From NCBI RefSeq assembly GCF_011745365.1, contig NW_024468912.1, forward strand, positions 434,001 to 498,000: DNA of 64,000 nucleotides, read 5' to 3'. The translations under genes and the position numbers were made by a program. Shown here piece after piece: positions 11,517-21,987 of the stretch (position 1 is the stretch's first letter; each line of letters opens with the position of its first letter). The notes under the pieces are model-generated. The model ran no database searches. It was given only the letters and a program-made list of their open reading frames with translations, and had not been told where the DNA came from. Source of the stretch: Cryphonectria parasitica EP155. Lineage: Eukaryota; Ascomycota; Sordariomycetes; Diaporthales; Cryphonectriaceae.

Positions 11517-12170
11517 TTAGGTGCAGCTAGAGCTGCCGGCGATAAAGGTCCCATCCGAGTCCTCGCAGCCACACTCTCCAGTAGAAGGGTCCTTGATGCA
11601 GTCCGTGCCAACACCACTGGACTCACCAGCATCACTATGAGTAGTTTGTCAGCCATCGCTCTGCTCGACCAGAGGCAGAACGGTTGGGTTTCGGGGCAAA
11701 ACGTCGTCGCAATCTAAAAAGTCAAAGACGAAGGGAACAGTGTGAATAAACAGGGGTTGTCTGGACACGAAGAGGAGTGGTGAAGGGCCGGGGCCCGGGT
11801 GGGGGGGGGACCAATGTTAGCAAAGAAGAAAAAAAAGGGGGGGGGCGTACCTCCAGAAGAACGTCCAGTAGTCTGAGTCGGACACCATGTCGGAGTCGCT
11901 GGGAGCGGTGCACGCGTAGGCGCTGCATGTTCCGTACGGGGCGCCCTCGACGTCGTCGTACTGATGGTCGGTCTCGAACACGGCAAAGGTCTGGTCTGAG
12001 GTCCGGGTGTTGTAGGCGCACTCAGCGGCCTGGATCGAGGTGGATACCACGGAGGCATCGCAGTTGTAAGAGGACGGGTACTTGCCCTCCGTGTTGGAGG
12101 TGGCCGGGTCGGCGGTAGCGAGGACCATGACCGGAACGGCCAGGACGGTGAAGAGGCTGGTGAGCTGCAT
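11517..12170 (-). CDS. Small secreted eight-cysteine protein (145 aa)
   Basis: Two exons, 11851-12170 and 11517-11634, joined in phase 2 across a 216-nt intron that is unusually long for this window and contains two runs of 9 C (sense strand). The start gives MQLTSLFTVLAVPVMVLATA, a signal peptide. The mature protein of about 125 residues has exactly eight cysteines: two single (YNC, AAEC), a CSAYAC pair, then DC, ECGC and a C-terminal SSSC, so four disulfides are possible. A stretch of Tyr/Asp/Ser residues precedes the splice. No family recognised. A TATA box sits 121 bases upstream. The size, Cys count and signal peptide fit an apoplastic effector-like or structural secreted protein; this is inference only. 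Confidence 0.72.
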
Positions 12171-13590
12171 TTTTTGTTTTGTATATGTCTTTTGAGAATG
12201 GAACGTTTTGTTTCTCTTCAAAGCTTTGGAGATGCTCGGTTTGCAGGTGTTTATGTGTATTTCGGCTTGGTCTTGACGAGGAGTTGCTCACTTTATATAG
12301 CAATCGAAAGTCTTTCGAGGCATGGGCCGGTTCCAAGACATTCAGGGGCCAACGGTGCGTGTTGATGTTTCTCAGCTAAATAGAGTCCACGCCAGTCTCC
12401 TCCCCCTCTCACCCCCTTGCGAACTGCGGCTATCAAGGCATCGAGAATGCCCAGCGATGGACACGCGCCACCAATGCATCCGTGTCGCGGGTCGTCTGCG
12501 ATTCTCCGGTGATTGCCGCCAGGGGGCTGAAGCCACAATGACAAGCGAATGCCGCTTATGAAGGACATGCGGAGGCGGATTTTCCAGTGTCATCGAAAAC
12601 GAAAATGTGGGCCCGGAGATTTATCCTGCAGGGCCACAAGCCGTGCTCGCCTCGTCAGGGGTTGCGGAGCGGCTTCGAGATTGAGGCGGACAGTGTGGAG
12701 TGGGCGTGCGAATATCGGCACGATGCATGTGTTTCAAGTATTCACACGTACTCTGAGGCTGTGTTGACCCTGACCAACCTTGGCTCCCTGTCCATAGGCC
12801 TGGCGCGATGGAAAAGTAAGAATTTGGTGCTTTATTACGTATTTGTTAGAGTTCATCCTGTATTATACTTTTGATCTAGTAGGGCCAACGATCCAACCCT
12901 CCCAAGCCCAGGGGAGCCTAAAGTACACATAACACACGTTACTATGACTATGATTCCTGGTATCAAGAACTGACTCGTCTGACTGTCCGACACAGGACGA
13001 TCCGTCAAGGGTAAATATCAGTTTACAGGGCACAGAACAAGGTTCAATAAAACGGTGTCCATCTGGGAAGAGTATGAATGAGGGCACTACAGCGCACTCG
13101 GCGATTATGATTTGCCGAATGGACTCGCTTGTAGGAACACCCGCCAATGAGCTGTGCTGACAGCTTCAGCTTTTGAAGCAGAATTGACTGTTTGTCTCGA
13201 TGTGCTGGGAAATACCAATGTTCTGGTTACATGCTTGAAGTAATCACTTTACTTCTCCTGCGTATGTGACCCTGACAAGAGAATTTGCCACAGATATCAC
13301 CGCGATATGGACTGCTCAAAGTGTGAAACTCATATTTAATTGTTAACCCAGTCATTAAGTTCAGCCAGTGAACTTCGATCCTAATACGCCTGTACGCCGC
13401 GGAATCCCAGCGCTCCCCATAGCCGTTTCAACCTTAACACCTCTAGCCAGACACCAGGTCGTTTTATCGAACACACAAATAATATAAAGGCAAGTAGCAT
13501 TCTCGTCCAGCCGGCCCATCTTCTCCCAGCATCCCTGACGATTCTTGCCAGCCTCATTGGACAAAGCTGTAGTATTCAACAGGAAATGTG
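12171..13590. other. Intergenic, about 1.4 kb
   Basis: Promoter side of the 145-aa secreted-protein gene, then 3' flank of the Ser/Thr-rich gene. I see no further gene; frames on both strands lack motifs and plausible starts. Confidence 0.5.
12291..12300 (-). promoter_or_regulatory. TATA box of the 145-aa secreted protein gene
   Basis: The minus strand reads CTATATAAAG, with its 3' edge 121 bases upstream of the ATG at 12170. A strong TATA consensus. Confidence 0.6.
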
Positions 13591-14769
13591 TTAACATTTC
13601 TTCCCTTTGGCACATGTCGTCTTGGCCTTTGCAGACGTTGTGGTCGTCTTGACCTGTGAAGTAGTGGTTGGCTTAGCCTGTGAAGTAGTGGTTGTCTGCG
13701 CCTGTGAAGTAGTGGTGGTTGCCTTGGCTGAGGACACGGAGGAGATGGTGCTGGTGCTCAAGGTAGTGGGTGCGCTTGTCGATGTTGAGCTTGTAACAGA
13801 CGTGGAGGTTCCAAGCAGGCACGCGTCAGCAGCGTCAGTCGAGCTGGTTATGCCTTTCTTACACAAGGCAGGGTTCGTGGGCTTCCAGTCCGCCTTGAGC
13901 TTATCAATACTGTCCTTGGTTACGGTGTTGGCGTTGACATTGTATGCAGCATTGCCTCCTTGAGGATTACGGGACCTCACCCACGATCCGGCCCCAGTTT
14001 TATCAATTTGGAAATCAGTTGGAGGGTCAGTGTCCTCGGCGTCGGGAGGATAGATCGGGGTAACAGTGTAGATGGCGGTGACGTCCGGGTTGGCCTGGAG
14101 AGTCGCAAATTCATAGTCAGACCAGACATTGTGCGGGCCTCGCCAACCCCAATCCTTGTCATTGGTGTCGTAGGGCAGAGTGTAGATGTTGGTAGGGGTT
14201 TTGGCTAAGAGGTAGACCTCGCCCGATGCTGCCTTGGCCAATGCCTGGGACGATCGAGCAACCCATGCCTGCTGCCCCGAGCCTTTGGCCTGTTCTGTCA
14301 GCTCCGGAAACTTGGTCAGGGCCTGGAACCAAGACTCCGGCATGACATCGTTAATGTTTTTGGCCTTGAGATCAGGGTACTTTGTGGCGAATGCCCTAGC
14401 CGCCGGCGATCCTGCGCCAAAGGAATAAAACAGCATCGTGCTATCAGGGGCCGTGACAATACCGCACAGGCGAAGATCAGCCTCTATGACCTCGACGGTA
14501 GGCAGAGACGCGGACTTGTACACCCCCCAGCCCTCCTTGGTCGTAGGTGCATCTTTGTTTGGGCACGTGATGCTGGCGTATTGGTCCTGCTGAATAACTG
14601 GTGCACCTGGTGCATCAGTGTTATCCGTGGCAGAGAAGCAGTTCAAAGAGCTGCAGGTGTTTCCAGCGCTTGCACCGGGAGACAGGTGCAGTAGGAGCAG
14701 ACCGTATGTGAGAAGATGGCCGAGGGACATAGGTCCAATTGTGTGCTTGGTGGACCAGAATGCAGTCAT
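13591..14769 (-). CDS. Secreted protein with C-terminal Thr/Ser-rich repeats
   Basis: Single-exon gene of 392 residues. From the first ATG (14769) there are 13 polar residues before MSLGHLLTYGLLLLHLSPGA; starting instead at Met14 (14730) gives a clean signal peptide. The N-terminal half is a globular domain of about 270 residues with TCSSLNCFS near the start, LRLCGIVTAP, the aromatic-rich WGWRGPHNVWSDYEF and YTVTPIYPP. After Cys-containing ALCKKG and DAACLLG-like segments comes a linker of near-repeats built on TTTTSQAK (about residues 355-385), a typical O-mannosylated stalk, ending KGKKC. There is no GPI-anchor hydrophobic tail. I do not recognise the globular domain. The architecture suggests a wall-associated or secreted protein. 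Confidence 0.78.
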   Translation of the reverse strand: MTAFWSTKHTIGPMSLGHLLTYGLLLLHLSPGASAGNTCSSLNCFSATDNTDAPGAPVIQQDQYASITCPNKDAPTTKEGWGVYKSASLPTVEVIEADLRLCGIVTAPDSTMLFYSFGAGSPAARAFATKYPDLKAKNINDVMPESWFQALTKFPELTEQAKGSGQQAWVARSSQALAKAASGEVYLLAKTPTNIYTLPYDTNDKDWGWRGPHNVWSDYEFATLQANPDVTAIYTVTPIYPPDAEDTDPPTDFQIDKTGAGSWVRSRNPQGGNAAYNVNANTVTKDSIDKLKADWKPTNPALCKKGITSSTDAADACLLGTSTSVTSSTSTSAPTTLSTSTISSVSSAKATTTTSQAQTTTTSQAKPTTTSQVKTTTTSAKAKTTCAKGKKC

Positions 14770-15924
14770 GGTGAACGTGTCTCTTTTCCTGAGCCAAGTG
14801 ATGTATTAGAGAGGCACAGAAAGGGAGAGACGATGAAAACTAGAAGGAAGAAGGAAAAAGAAGGGGGAAACAACAGCGGGTGGACTTGAAGCCTGCAAGT
14901 ACCCCTTGAACTGCGATTGAATGAAATGGTCTGGGACTAGGGATTTCATTAATTGGATGTGTGTTGTAGCCCAAGACGAGATGTCACTTGCAAGAGCAGA
15001 ACAGACCAAGCTTTTTATACAGTAATTTCTTGCCTGCATCGCTAATACTGACTGGATGTGGACTTACTCTCAATGCCAACCAAGGCTCTCTGCTGAGATG
15101 GCATGAAACTGGCCATTATTCATCATCAGGTGCAGACCGTATGGTCGCCAGAGAGGGCAAGCATTTTTATGGAATCTTTTGCGATGGATTGCAATTACTA
15201 AGTACGTACTAATGAGGGTAAAAGGGAAGAGACAGATAGCCTTTCGAGGGTCAGGATAGTAGAAATCAAAGTATTACTGTGCCTCATTCTATTTACAATT
15301 ATGCCAATGACAGTGTCACAAACTCTCTTAAACTGTTCCGCGATGCTGATACTGAAAAGTAATCAGAGTGAAGTTACTTGATGGCATCGATTTACCCACA
15401 TCATGAAAATTGTCTGGTCCATCGGCTTTCCAACGACCTGCCCCCAAGGCCGCAACTATTTTCGTGATGCACCTGTTCTGAGATCTGAGATGAGAAGCCA
15501 TACTATTCTGGATTCTGACTGGGACTGGCCTTGATGAGACAGCCATTGGACGAGTTTGTCAATGGCCGACCTGAGGGGTCAAGGTGGGTAAGACTCACTG
15601 ACTGCCGTTACTAATCAATACGGGCATGCTGATGGGCCATTTCATTGCGCTGAGGTAACCTGCCTGTAAAAATAATAAAGTGATCGGTGGCTGAAGACAG
15701 CCCCACCATATATTACCGCCGCTGTTCCACTCTCTGCTCTTCACCCAAAAGTCAGAATCATCAACTATCACAAATTTGGAGCACATACCATCACTCAATA
15801 TCCAACCCAGAGAGTAGACAAATACTCTGTCTCTATTCTTGACTTGTTTTCTCCTTTCCTTTTCCTTTCTTGTCTGGTCTCTCGCACACCTTCGAGAAGC
15901 AAATTCCAAGGCAATTTCCACATC
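14770..15924. other. Divergent promoter region, about 1.15 kb
   Basis: Between the minus-strand Ser/Thr-rich gene and the plus-strand ankyrin gene. On the minus strand GTATAAAAAG at 15011-15020 is a possible TATA box for the former. No gene seen. Confidence 0.5.
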
Positions 15925-16710
15925 ATGTCGAACTTCCAACAGCAGAACGAGAAGATTCTCACCGCTTGCAAGACTGGCGATCAACAGACTCTGCAGGCTT
16001 TGTTTTCAGAACTCGACATCGGGCCCAACCAGCCCAGGAATATGTGGAACTTTGACGGATCCCTTGAAGCGGACCAGCACACGCCACCAGTGAATGATAT
16101 GCTGCACGCGGCGATCCGCGGCGAGCAGATCGACATGGTCAACTTTCTCTCCTCTACATTTCCAAAACTCAATATGAACAGCGGGCCGCTCGTCTGGGCC
16201 ATCGACACAGGCAACGTGGAGCTCGTCGAGGCGATCTGCAAGATCCACCCTGCCGCCGCGAACGGGGCGTATCAACACATGAACAACCTGGCATACGCGT
16301 GTTTCGAGCCCAAAAATGCAGAGATTGTCCGCGTGCTGCTCCAGTACGGCGCAGACCCGAACAAGCCGGCGGAGCATACGCCACCCTTCTCTAACGTCAG
16401 CTATGCCGTGGCTGGAGGTATGCCGTTGTCGACGTTCGAGCAGTTCTTCGATCACGGGTATCTGTTCAATGATGGCTGGGCTGTAAGGCGGGCTATAGAA
16501 TGCAAGCGTGCGGACGTGCTGGAGGTCTTGTTTGCGAGAGGGGGACAGCTTCCCACGGTTGCGCTTGATTCAAAAGAAGCGTTGATCAAGCTCGCGTTGG
16601 AACAGGACAAGAGCTCGGAAATGGTCGATGTGATTGAAAGAGGATACCCCGAGTTTCCAAAGAAAAAGAAAGGTCTTGTGAATATGATAGTTGGCAAATT
16701 GCGCTCCTAG
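15925..16710 (+). CDS. Ankyrin-repeat protein (261 aa)
   Basis: Single-exon gene starting at the ATG at 15925; an upstream open stretch has no ATG. The protein is built of degenerate ankyrin-type helical repeats: MLHAAIRGEQIDMVNFL, LVWAIDTGNVELVEAICK, LAYACFEPKNAEIVRVLLQY followed by GADPNKPAEHTPP, then two weaker units (YAVAGGMPLSTFEQFF, AVRRAIECKRADVLEVLF). There is no signal peptide, membrane segment or extra domain, and the C terminus is basic (FPKKKKGLVNMIVGKLRS). It is probably a cytosolic or nuclear protein-protein interaction module. No partner can be inferred from the neighbours. Confidence 0.85.
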   Translation: MSNFQQQNEKILTACKTGDQQTLQALFSELDIGPNQPRNMWNFDGSLEADQHTPPVNDMLHAAIRGEQIDMVNFLSSTFPKLNMNSGPLVWAIDTGNVELVEAICKIHPAAANGAYQHMNNLAYACFEPKNAEIVRVLLQYGADPNKPAEHTPPFSNVSYAVAGGMPLSTFEQFFDHGYLFNDGWAVRRAIECKRADVLEVLFARGGQLPTVALDSKEALIKLALEQDKSSEMVDVIERGYPEFPKKKKGLVNMIVGKLRS

Positions 16711-17118
16711 GTCGGCTGCTCTCTTGTTCTCGAACTAGGAAATACTCAACCTGATTACTCACACGCAGAGGCACTTGTACAAATAATTCTCAAATCTTTG
16801 AAGATCACTGTGATGTTTATGCTAAAAGAAGTCCAAGTAATTGCTTAGCTCTAGTCGATAAGTGGCATGAAGGTGTTCAGCACAGATAGTTTTTGCGTCT
16901 ATTCCAGCAAGGATGAACGTCTCAAATTGCATAATATTGGGGGCACAGTTACAGCTTCACAGACTTGAAACGTAGCAAATATGATAATTCTTCGATCTTT
17001 TCTCTCAATTGCATAGGCGCAAATCATATAGACACACTTAAAGTATATACTGACGATCGTATGACCGCAACAACAGCTGAATATGTACATTTCCGCGCAC
17101 CAGATAACAATGAGCAAC
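16711..17118. other. Intergenic, convergent 3' ends
   Basis: About 400 bp between the convergent ankyrin and carboxylesterase genes. Nothing seen beyond AT-rich 3' flanks. Confidence 0.6.
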
Positions 17119-18765
17119 TCAGTATTCTGGTTCCTGGGAGAAAAAGTCCTGGAAGAACTCAATGGCCTCATCCGAGCCCACCTCGATGTTTCCCCAAGCA
17201 TCGCCCAAAGCGAAGGTGGTCTTGGAAGTACTGGTGCTAGGGGCCCAGTAGGTCAGGTTTCCTCCGTTGGGGTCTCCAGTCTTGATAAAGTTGATCCAGT
17301 ACGACTGCAGGGTCTCGGCAATCGCATAATCCTCGGTTGTGTAGCTGACCGCCTCGCCCTGGAGCGTCTCCGAGTACGCCAAGTTGCCGAAGACGTAGTT
17401 CAGCTCGCTGCCGTGGAAGGCACCGGCAGACTGCCCTGGAGGGGCGTGGGTCCAGTAGTAGGTGTAGACATTGCTCTGCGCACCGCCTGCCGCCCAGTCG
17501 TTGGCCCACTGCCAGGTGGAGATCAGGCTCTGGTTGCGGTACAGGGCGTTGGTCTGGTTGTTGGCCTCGGCATCGGTGGTGGCGGGGAACAGGCTGTTGA
17601 ACTCGTCGGCCAGGCCGAGGGGCTCAAAGATGGCGGTGTTGTTGGCCGTGTAGGTGGCCAGGTCGACGCCCGGGTTGGGTGAGGCGCCCGACTCGTCTCG
17701 GTTGTTGCCCGTCAGGATGGGAACATCGGAGTGGTTGCCAGTGGCCAAGGCATAGCTGTAGTTGAGCGGGAAGTAGTAGCCGTCAATAACAGGTCGCCAC
17801 AGAGGCGGGTTCAAGTACGCCTGGTTGCCCGCGAAGGAAGTGCCGTCAAAGGTAGTATCGGATGCACCGTCTCCATATGCTCCCTGGAGGATAGTGGCCA
17901 GGGACAAGTTGCGTGCCTCGTCAATGGTGGAGACGTTCAGCGAGGCGAGGAATTTCTCGCCGATGGCGTACGCCTCCTCCTGCGTCAGGTGGCTGGTGGC
18001 AAGGGAGCCAATCAAGGGATCGTTGGGCGCCCGCGCTCCACTCTCAGCGATGATGCGCTGGAAGAGACCAGTCGTCTCCTGAGAGGTGAAGGCAATGTCC
18101 AGGGCCAGTGCAGACCCGGCCGACTGACCGGCCACAGTGATGCTGGTGGCGTTCCCGCCAAAATACTGGATGTTCTCGACAGTCCAGTGCAGAGCTGCCT
18201 GTTGGTCCATGAGACCCCAGTTTCCACTGCCGTTGTAGCCGTAGGCTGCCTCCACCTCTTCTGTGAGCTGGGGATGGGCAAGCCAGCCCAGGGGTCCCAG
18301 GCGGTAATTCATCGTGACGACGACGACGCCCTTCTTGGCCAGGGCTGATCCGTCATATGTGACGCTCGAGGCCGCACCGCCCTCGAAGCGACCGCCATAG
18401 GCAAAGAAGAAGATGGGAAGGTTGGAGGTGTTAGTGAAGCCCTCTGGCGTCCAGACGTTGAGGTACAGGCAGTCCTCGTCGCCCGTCACCACACCGTCGA
18501 CGAGCTGTGGGCATTCTGGGCCGAACTCGGTGGCGTTCACCGTCACGGTGCTGATGGTTGGTTTCGGGGAGTGCGTCCACCGGAGAGAACCAGCTGACGA
18601 GCCGGAGAAATGAATGCCTTTGAATACATTCACGCCGTCAACATAGTCGGAGACAGTTCCTCGCCAGCTGCCACCACCGGTAGTGACCACTGGAGACGAT
18701 TCAGCGGCCACCAGAGGTGACAACGTCAGGCCGAGACTTAACAAAGAGAGAATATGGGGGACCAT
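17119..18765 (-). CDS. Secreted type-B carboxylesterase/lipase
   Basis: Single-exon alpha/beta-hydrolase of 548 residues, a usual length for fungal secreted type-B esterases. It starts with the signal peptide MVPHILSLLSLGLTLSPLVA. The conserved EDCLYLNVWTP block is present, the oxyanion region reads FAYGGRFEGG (commonly HGGG-like), and the nucleophile elbow is VAGQSAGS with Ser215, where many homologues have GESAGG. Candidate catalytic Glu lies in NRDESGASPN and the catalytic His in AFHGSELNYVFGN. Several N-glycosylation sequons are scattered through it. It would hydrolyse carboxylic esters outside the cell; the substrate is unknown. A TATA box lies 85 bases upstream. No biosynthetic neighbours suggest a role in metabolite tailoring. 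Confidence 0.92.
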   Translation of the reverse strand: MVPHILSLLSLGLTLSPLVAAESSPVVTTGGGSWRGTVSDYVDGVNVFKGIHFSGSSAGSLRWTHSPKPTISTVTVNATEFGPECPQLVDGVVTGDEDCLYLNVWTPEGFTNTSNLPIFFFAYGGRFEGGAASSVTYDGSALAKKGVVVVTMNYRLGPLGWLAHPQLTEEVEAAYGYNGSGNWGLMDQQAALHWTVENIQYFGGNATSITVAGQSAGSALALDIAFTSQETTGLFQRIIAESGARAPNDPLIGSLATSHLTQEEAYAIGEKFLASLNVSTIDEARNLSLATILQGAYGDGASDTTFDGTSFAGNQAYLNPPLWRPVIDGYYFPLNYSYALATGNHSDVPILTGNNRDESGASPNPGVDLATYTANNTAIFEPLGLADEFNSLFPATTDAEANNQTNALYRNQSLISTWQWANDWAAGGAQSNVYTYYWTHAPPGQSAGAFHGSELNYVFGNLAYSETLQGEAVSYTTEDYAIAETLQSYWINFIKTGDPNGGNLTYWAPSTSTSKTTFALGDAWGNIEVGSDEAIEFFQDFFSQEPEY

Positions 18766-20604
18766 CTCGACAGAATCATGGACTGTTGATGCCCAAGGTG
18801 GTTGACGAGATTCTCAATAGTTTCAAGTGAGAAAGAACTATACTATTGCTCCTTATATAGTCATGGCTTTTCCTTAGCTTTCGGGCATTTCTCCTACAGA
18901 TCGTCGTGTCTAGAACATCCACACCATTGCGTCCACGTACACACCGTAACAGTAATACCGATGGTAATGACGAGCACGTAACCCTGAATAATGTCCGCAC
19001 CCTGTTTTCTGAGGGAGGGGCGGCGGGTTGGTGATCGACTATGGCACTGACTATCACTTACCATGCAAGTACAAGGGGGGAACTGTCCAGGTTTCTGGTG
19101 GAGGTTCATCTGAAAATATAGAGGCGAAACTACCCCAGATGTTGTTTGCCAACCTTTTTTTCCCTACCCTGTTTGTGTACGTACTATGTTTTATGCAGTA
19201 CGTCAACTCTCCCAGGACCATATTTATGCTCCACCCTTTGCGTATTTCCCGTATGCGGGAGATCCACAGACTTCGGCAGATCGCAACATCACCTCGGAGC
19301 AGCTCTGTCTTGGATCTAGTGTCACGGAGGCATGACCAAATCGGCCCCCTTTGATTAAGCGTACGAAGCATGCTTCTTCACTGGAGGCAAAACCGGGCAG
19401 GTCTTGTCATTGACGATTAGCAGAAGCATTAGACTGAACTCAATATCATACATTTACTTAAAGAGAAATGGAAGGAAAAAAAGGAATACACCTAGGTATC
19501 CATTCAGGATTATTCGCCGGCGGCACGAGAAGTGTAGGACTCCATTGTGATATGTGAGAAATGATTGACGCGAGATTAAACCAGGCCTTTTCCAGATGCA
19601 CCTCCGCGAACGCCCTGCAAAGTATTCGAAAAAGGATGCAGTATACGTGATACCAGAAACAGGAAAAGACATCCCGCTGCGCCCCATGTCCACACCTGTT
19701 CAAACGTTGGCGACAATCGATGGGGAAAAGCAACAAGAGTCGGCAAGGATTTCTAGGCATGATTCGTAACCACACCGCAAAAAGTGGTTTATCCTGAGAC
19801 AAATGAGCAAGGTCTCCAATTTAGGGCCCCAAAGCCGTGCGCAGTGGCAGCGCTGCAGTATCCCTCAACGGGTCCCCTATCGTCCGCCGATCAGGACGAC
19901 GCGTCCTTCCGGAGCTCTCTTCGGCGACATCGGCTGTACACCGGATACAGGGTTTCGTGATACTGGCGGGTAAAAAAAGTAAGTTCTGTGAGCTTCCTTT
20001 TACAGCTAAAATTGCCTCAATCTATCTACAACCTTTTCTTTTTTGGTCTTTCTTCCCCTAGACCTTATACTGCTGAAGCATCCTTCGACATTGGAGTTCT
20101 CTCGGCCGAGCAACGCGCCAAGAGTCATGTCTCGCTGCTTGGCTTTCCTAGACACCTGCAGATCCCCTGCCCGACGTCGTACGCATCAGTTCTGCGACAT
20201 AATGCTTAGAATGCCGCAATGTGAATGCGAGAATCGAGCCTGCACGGGGCCCTCCCGGAGGATCCACAAGTCTCAAGACTCGGAGCAAATCTCCTCGACT
20301 GGATTTGTAATGAATAGAAAAGCAAATAATAGACAGGATGCCGCCATATATGAGGAGCAAGGGTTTACATTGACTGCGCGATACACTTTCATTCTCTTTA
20401 GCTAGGGTGAATAGGATGTTTTCAATACCCCGATTCGCCACCGTTCTTTCATCTCAAGTGCTCTTCCTTGTGTGCCACGATAGGTTTCCCGAGATTCAAT
20501 GCAAGCGTTACAATCATCATCATGCTTCCCCTACAGCGCAGCCACTACTACTAAGACAAGATCATCACGATGGATTGAGATCTTCTCTGACCGCATCGAC
20601 GCCA
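18766..20604. other. Intergenic, about 1.8 kb
   Basis: Promoter side of the carboxylesterase and 3' flank of the transaldolase. Several short frames were read on both strands; none carries a motif or plausible exon structure. No gene called. Confidence 0.5.
18851..18860 (-). promoter_or_regulatory. TATA box of the carboxylesterase gene
   Basis: The minus strand reads CTATATAAGG, with its 3' edge 85 bases upstream of the ATG at 18765. Confidence 0.55.
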
Positions 20605-21987
20605 TCAGAGGGAAGCTAAAACAGCCTCGATCTTCTGCTTGCTCTTATTCTCGGCCTCGGTGAAAGTCTCGAGAGCAGCTGCCAGACGAGTCTTGGTGAT
20701 CGCATCATCCTCAATTGCCTTGTGCAGGGCCGCGCCTCCGTCGGCGAGGTAGTCCACCTTGGTGCTGGCCAACTGACCGTCCCACTCTGCAGCTGCGAGC
20801 GGATCAATTGTCGCAAGCTTCTGAAGCCGCACGGGCGTCGGTCCTGCAGACTGGTAATATTCGACACTGGGGTGAGGTTTGGGCACTATGCCAACCGCGT
20901 GTGGCGTCGCGCCGTCATATGTGAGTGTCGCCAGCTCGTCGAGCAATTTGGGCGAGATGGTTGCCGAGTGGCAGCCGAACTCAGCGGCGGCCAGGACCTC
21001 CTTGGACGAGATGAAGCTGGCGAGTTTCATCTTGGGCTGCGGCTTGCCCGTGTCCTTGTATAAGGTCTTGTACGTCTGGATCATCTGCACAACCCGCGCG
21101 GACATGGGGTGTTGCGTCGCAGGATCTTCGACATTGGGCCAGATGCTCAAGTCGTTATGGGCACGGATCTCTGGTTCGGAGGTCAGTTGCGGCCGGATTT
21201 GCCATCTTGACCATGGTATGATATCGGGAGAAAAGAAAGACGAAATGAAAAGAGAGCGTCAAGTGATACTCACCATTGAAATAGGGGCTTATGTACAGCA
21301 TATTCGCCTGGCTAGCTGCGATGGCCTGTGGAAGACCAAAGATGGCGGTGCCCAGGGTGGCAATCGGGAGACCCTCTTCATCAAGGTCCTGGGACAGCAC
21401 TTTCGCCGCGTTCAGAGCAGGCCCGGTCGCGGGGATCTTGATGCAGTACCGGCTGCGTGTGATACCAACACGTTTGAACTCTTGGTCGTACAGCCGAGCG
21501 TGAGCGATCGTCGCCTGCTCGTCGTAGGCTTGGGAAGGGAGTGTTTGCAAGAGGGCTCGACCTCGGATATTGTCGATATTCTTCTTGCACAAGAGAACGG
21601 ACTATACAGAAGACGCTTTGTTATTTGACAGGTTCCTTGGGGGTCAGTGGGAAAACAGCCCAGCAGTGCTGGGAGTACGTACAGCGCGAGTGTAGATATG
21701 CAACCAGCCCTTGTCCTTCAGTTCCAATGCCGTTTGTTTGAGGAACTCAGCGTTGACCTCATTGTGTAGTTCGACATCGACCCACAGCTGATTGCTCGTT
21801 TGATCATGAGGGACCAGTCCTAGTCGCTGCGGCATAGTCTTGATGTACTCTGCATCCATCCAGTCTACGTCAACGTTCACTGTGACACTGTGTCAGTCAG
21901 ATCACACTCCAATTCACATTGGGAAATCAAACACTTGCGTTGCTCTTCAAGCTTCTCGAGCCACGAGGAAGCCTTGTCCTCGGCCAT
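20605..21987 (-). CDS. Transaldolase-family protein
   Basis: Pentose-phosphate-type transaldolase/aldolase that moves a three-carbon dihydroxyacetone unit through a lysine Schiff base. Four exons (21939-21987, 21683-21879, 21274-21601, 20605-21170) give 379 residues, phases agreeing throughout. Intron 1 fits best as a GC-AG intron: the exon ends GAGCAAC and the intron begins GCAAGT, giving LEEQLNVDVDWMD. The catalytic lysine is Lys137 in YCIKIPATGPA; TLGTAIFGLPQAIAAS and YISPYFNEIRAHND follow, the last parts of the sugar-binding barrel. The tail beyond about residue 310 is longer than in classic Tal1. No targeting signal, so likely cytosolic. It resembles the fungal paralogous transaldolases often found outside the core pentose pathway; which one is uncertain. 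Confidence 0.9.
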
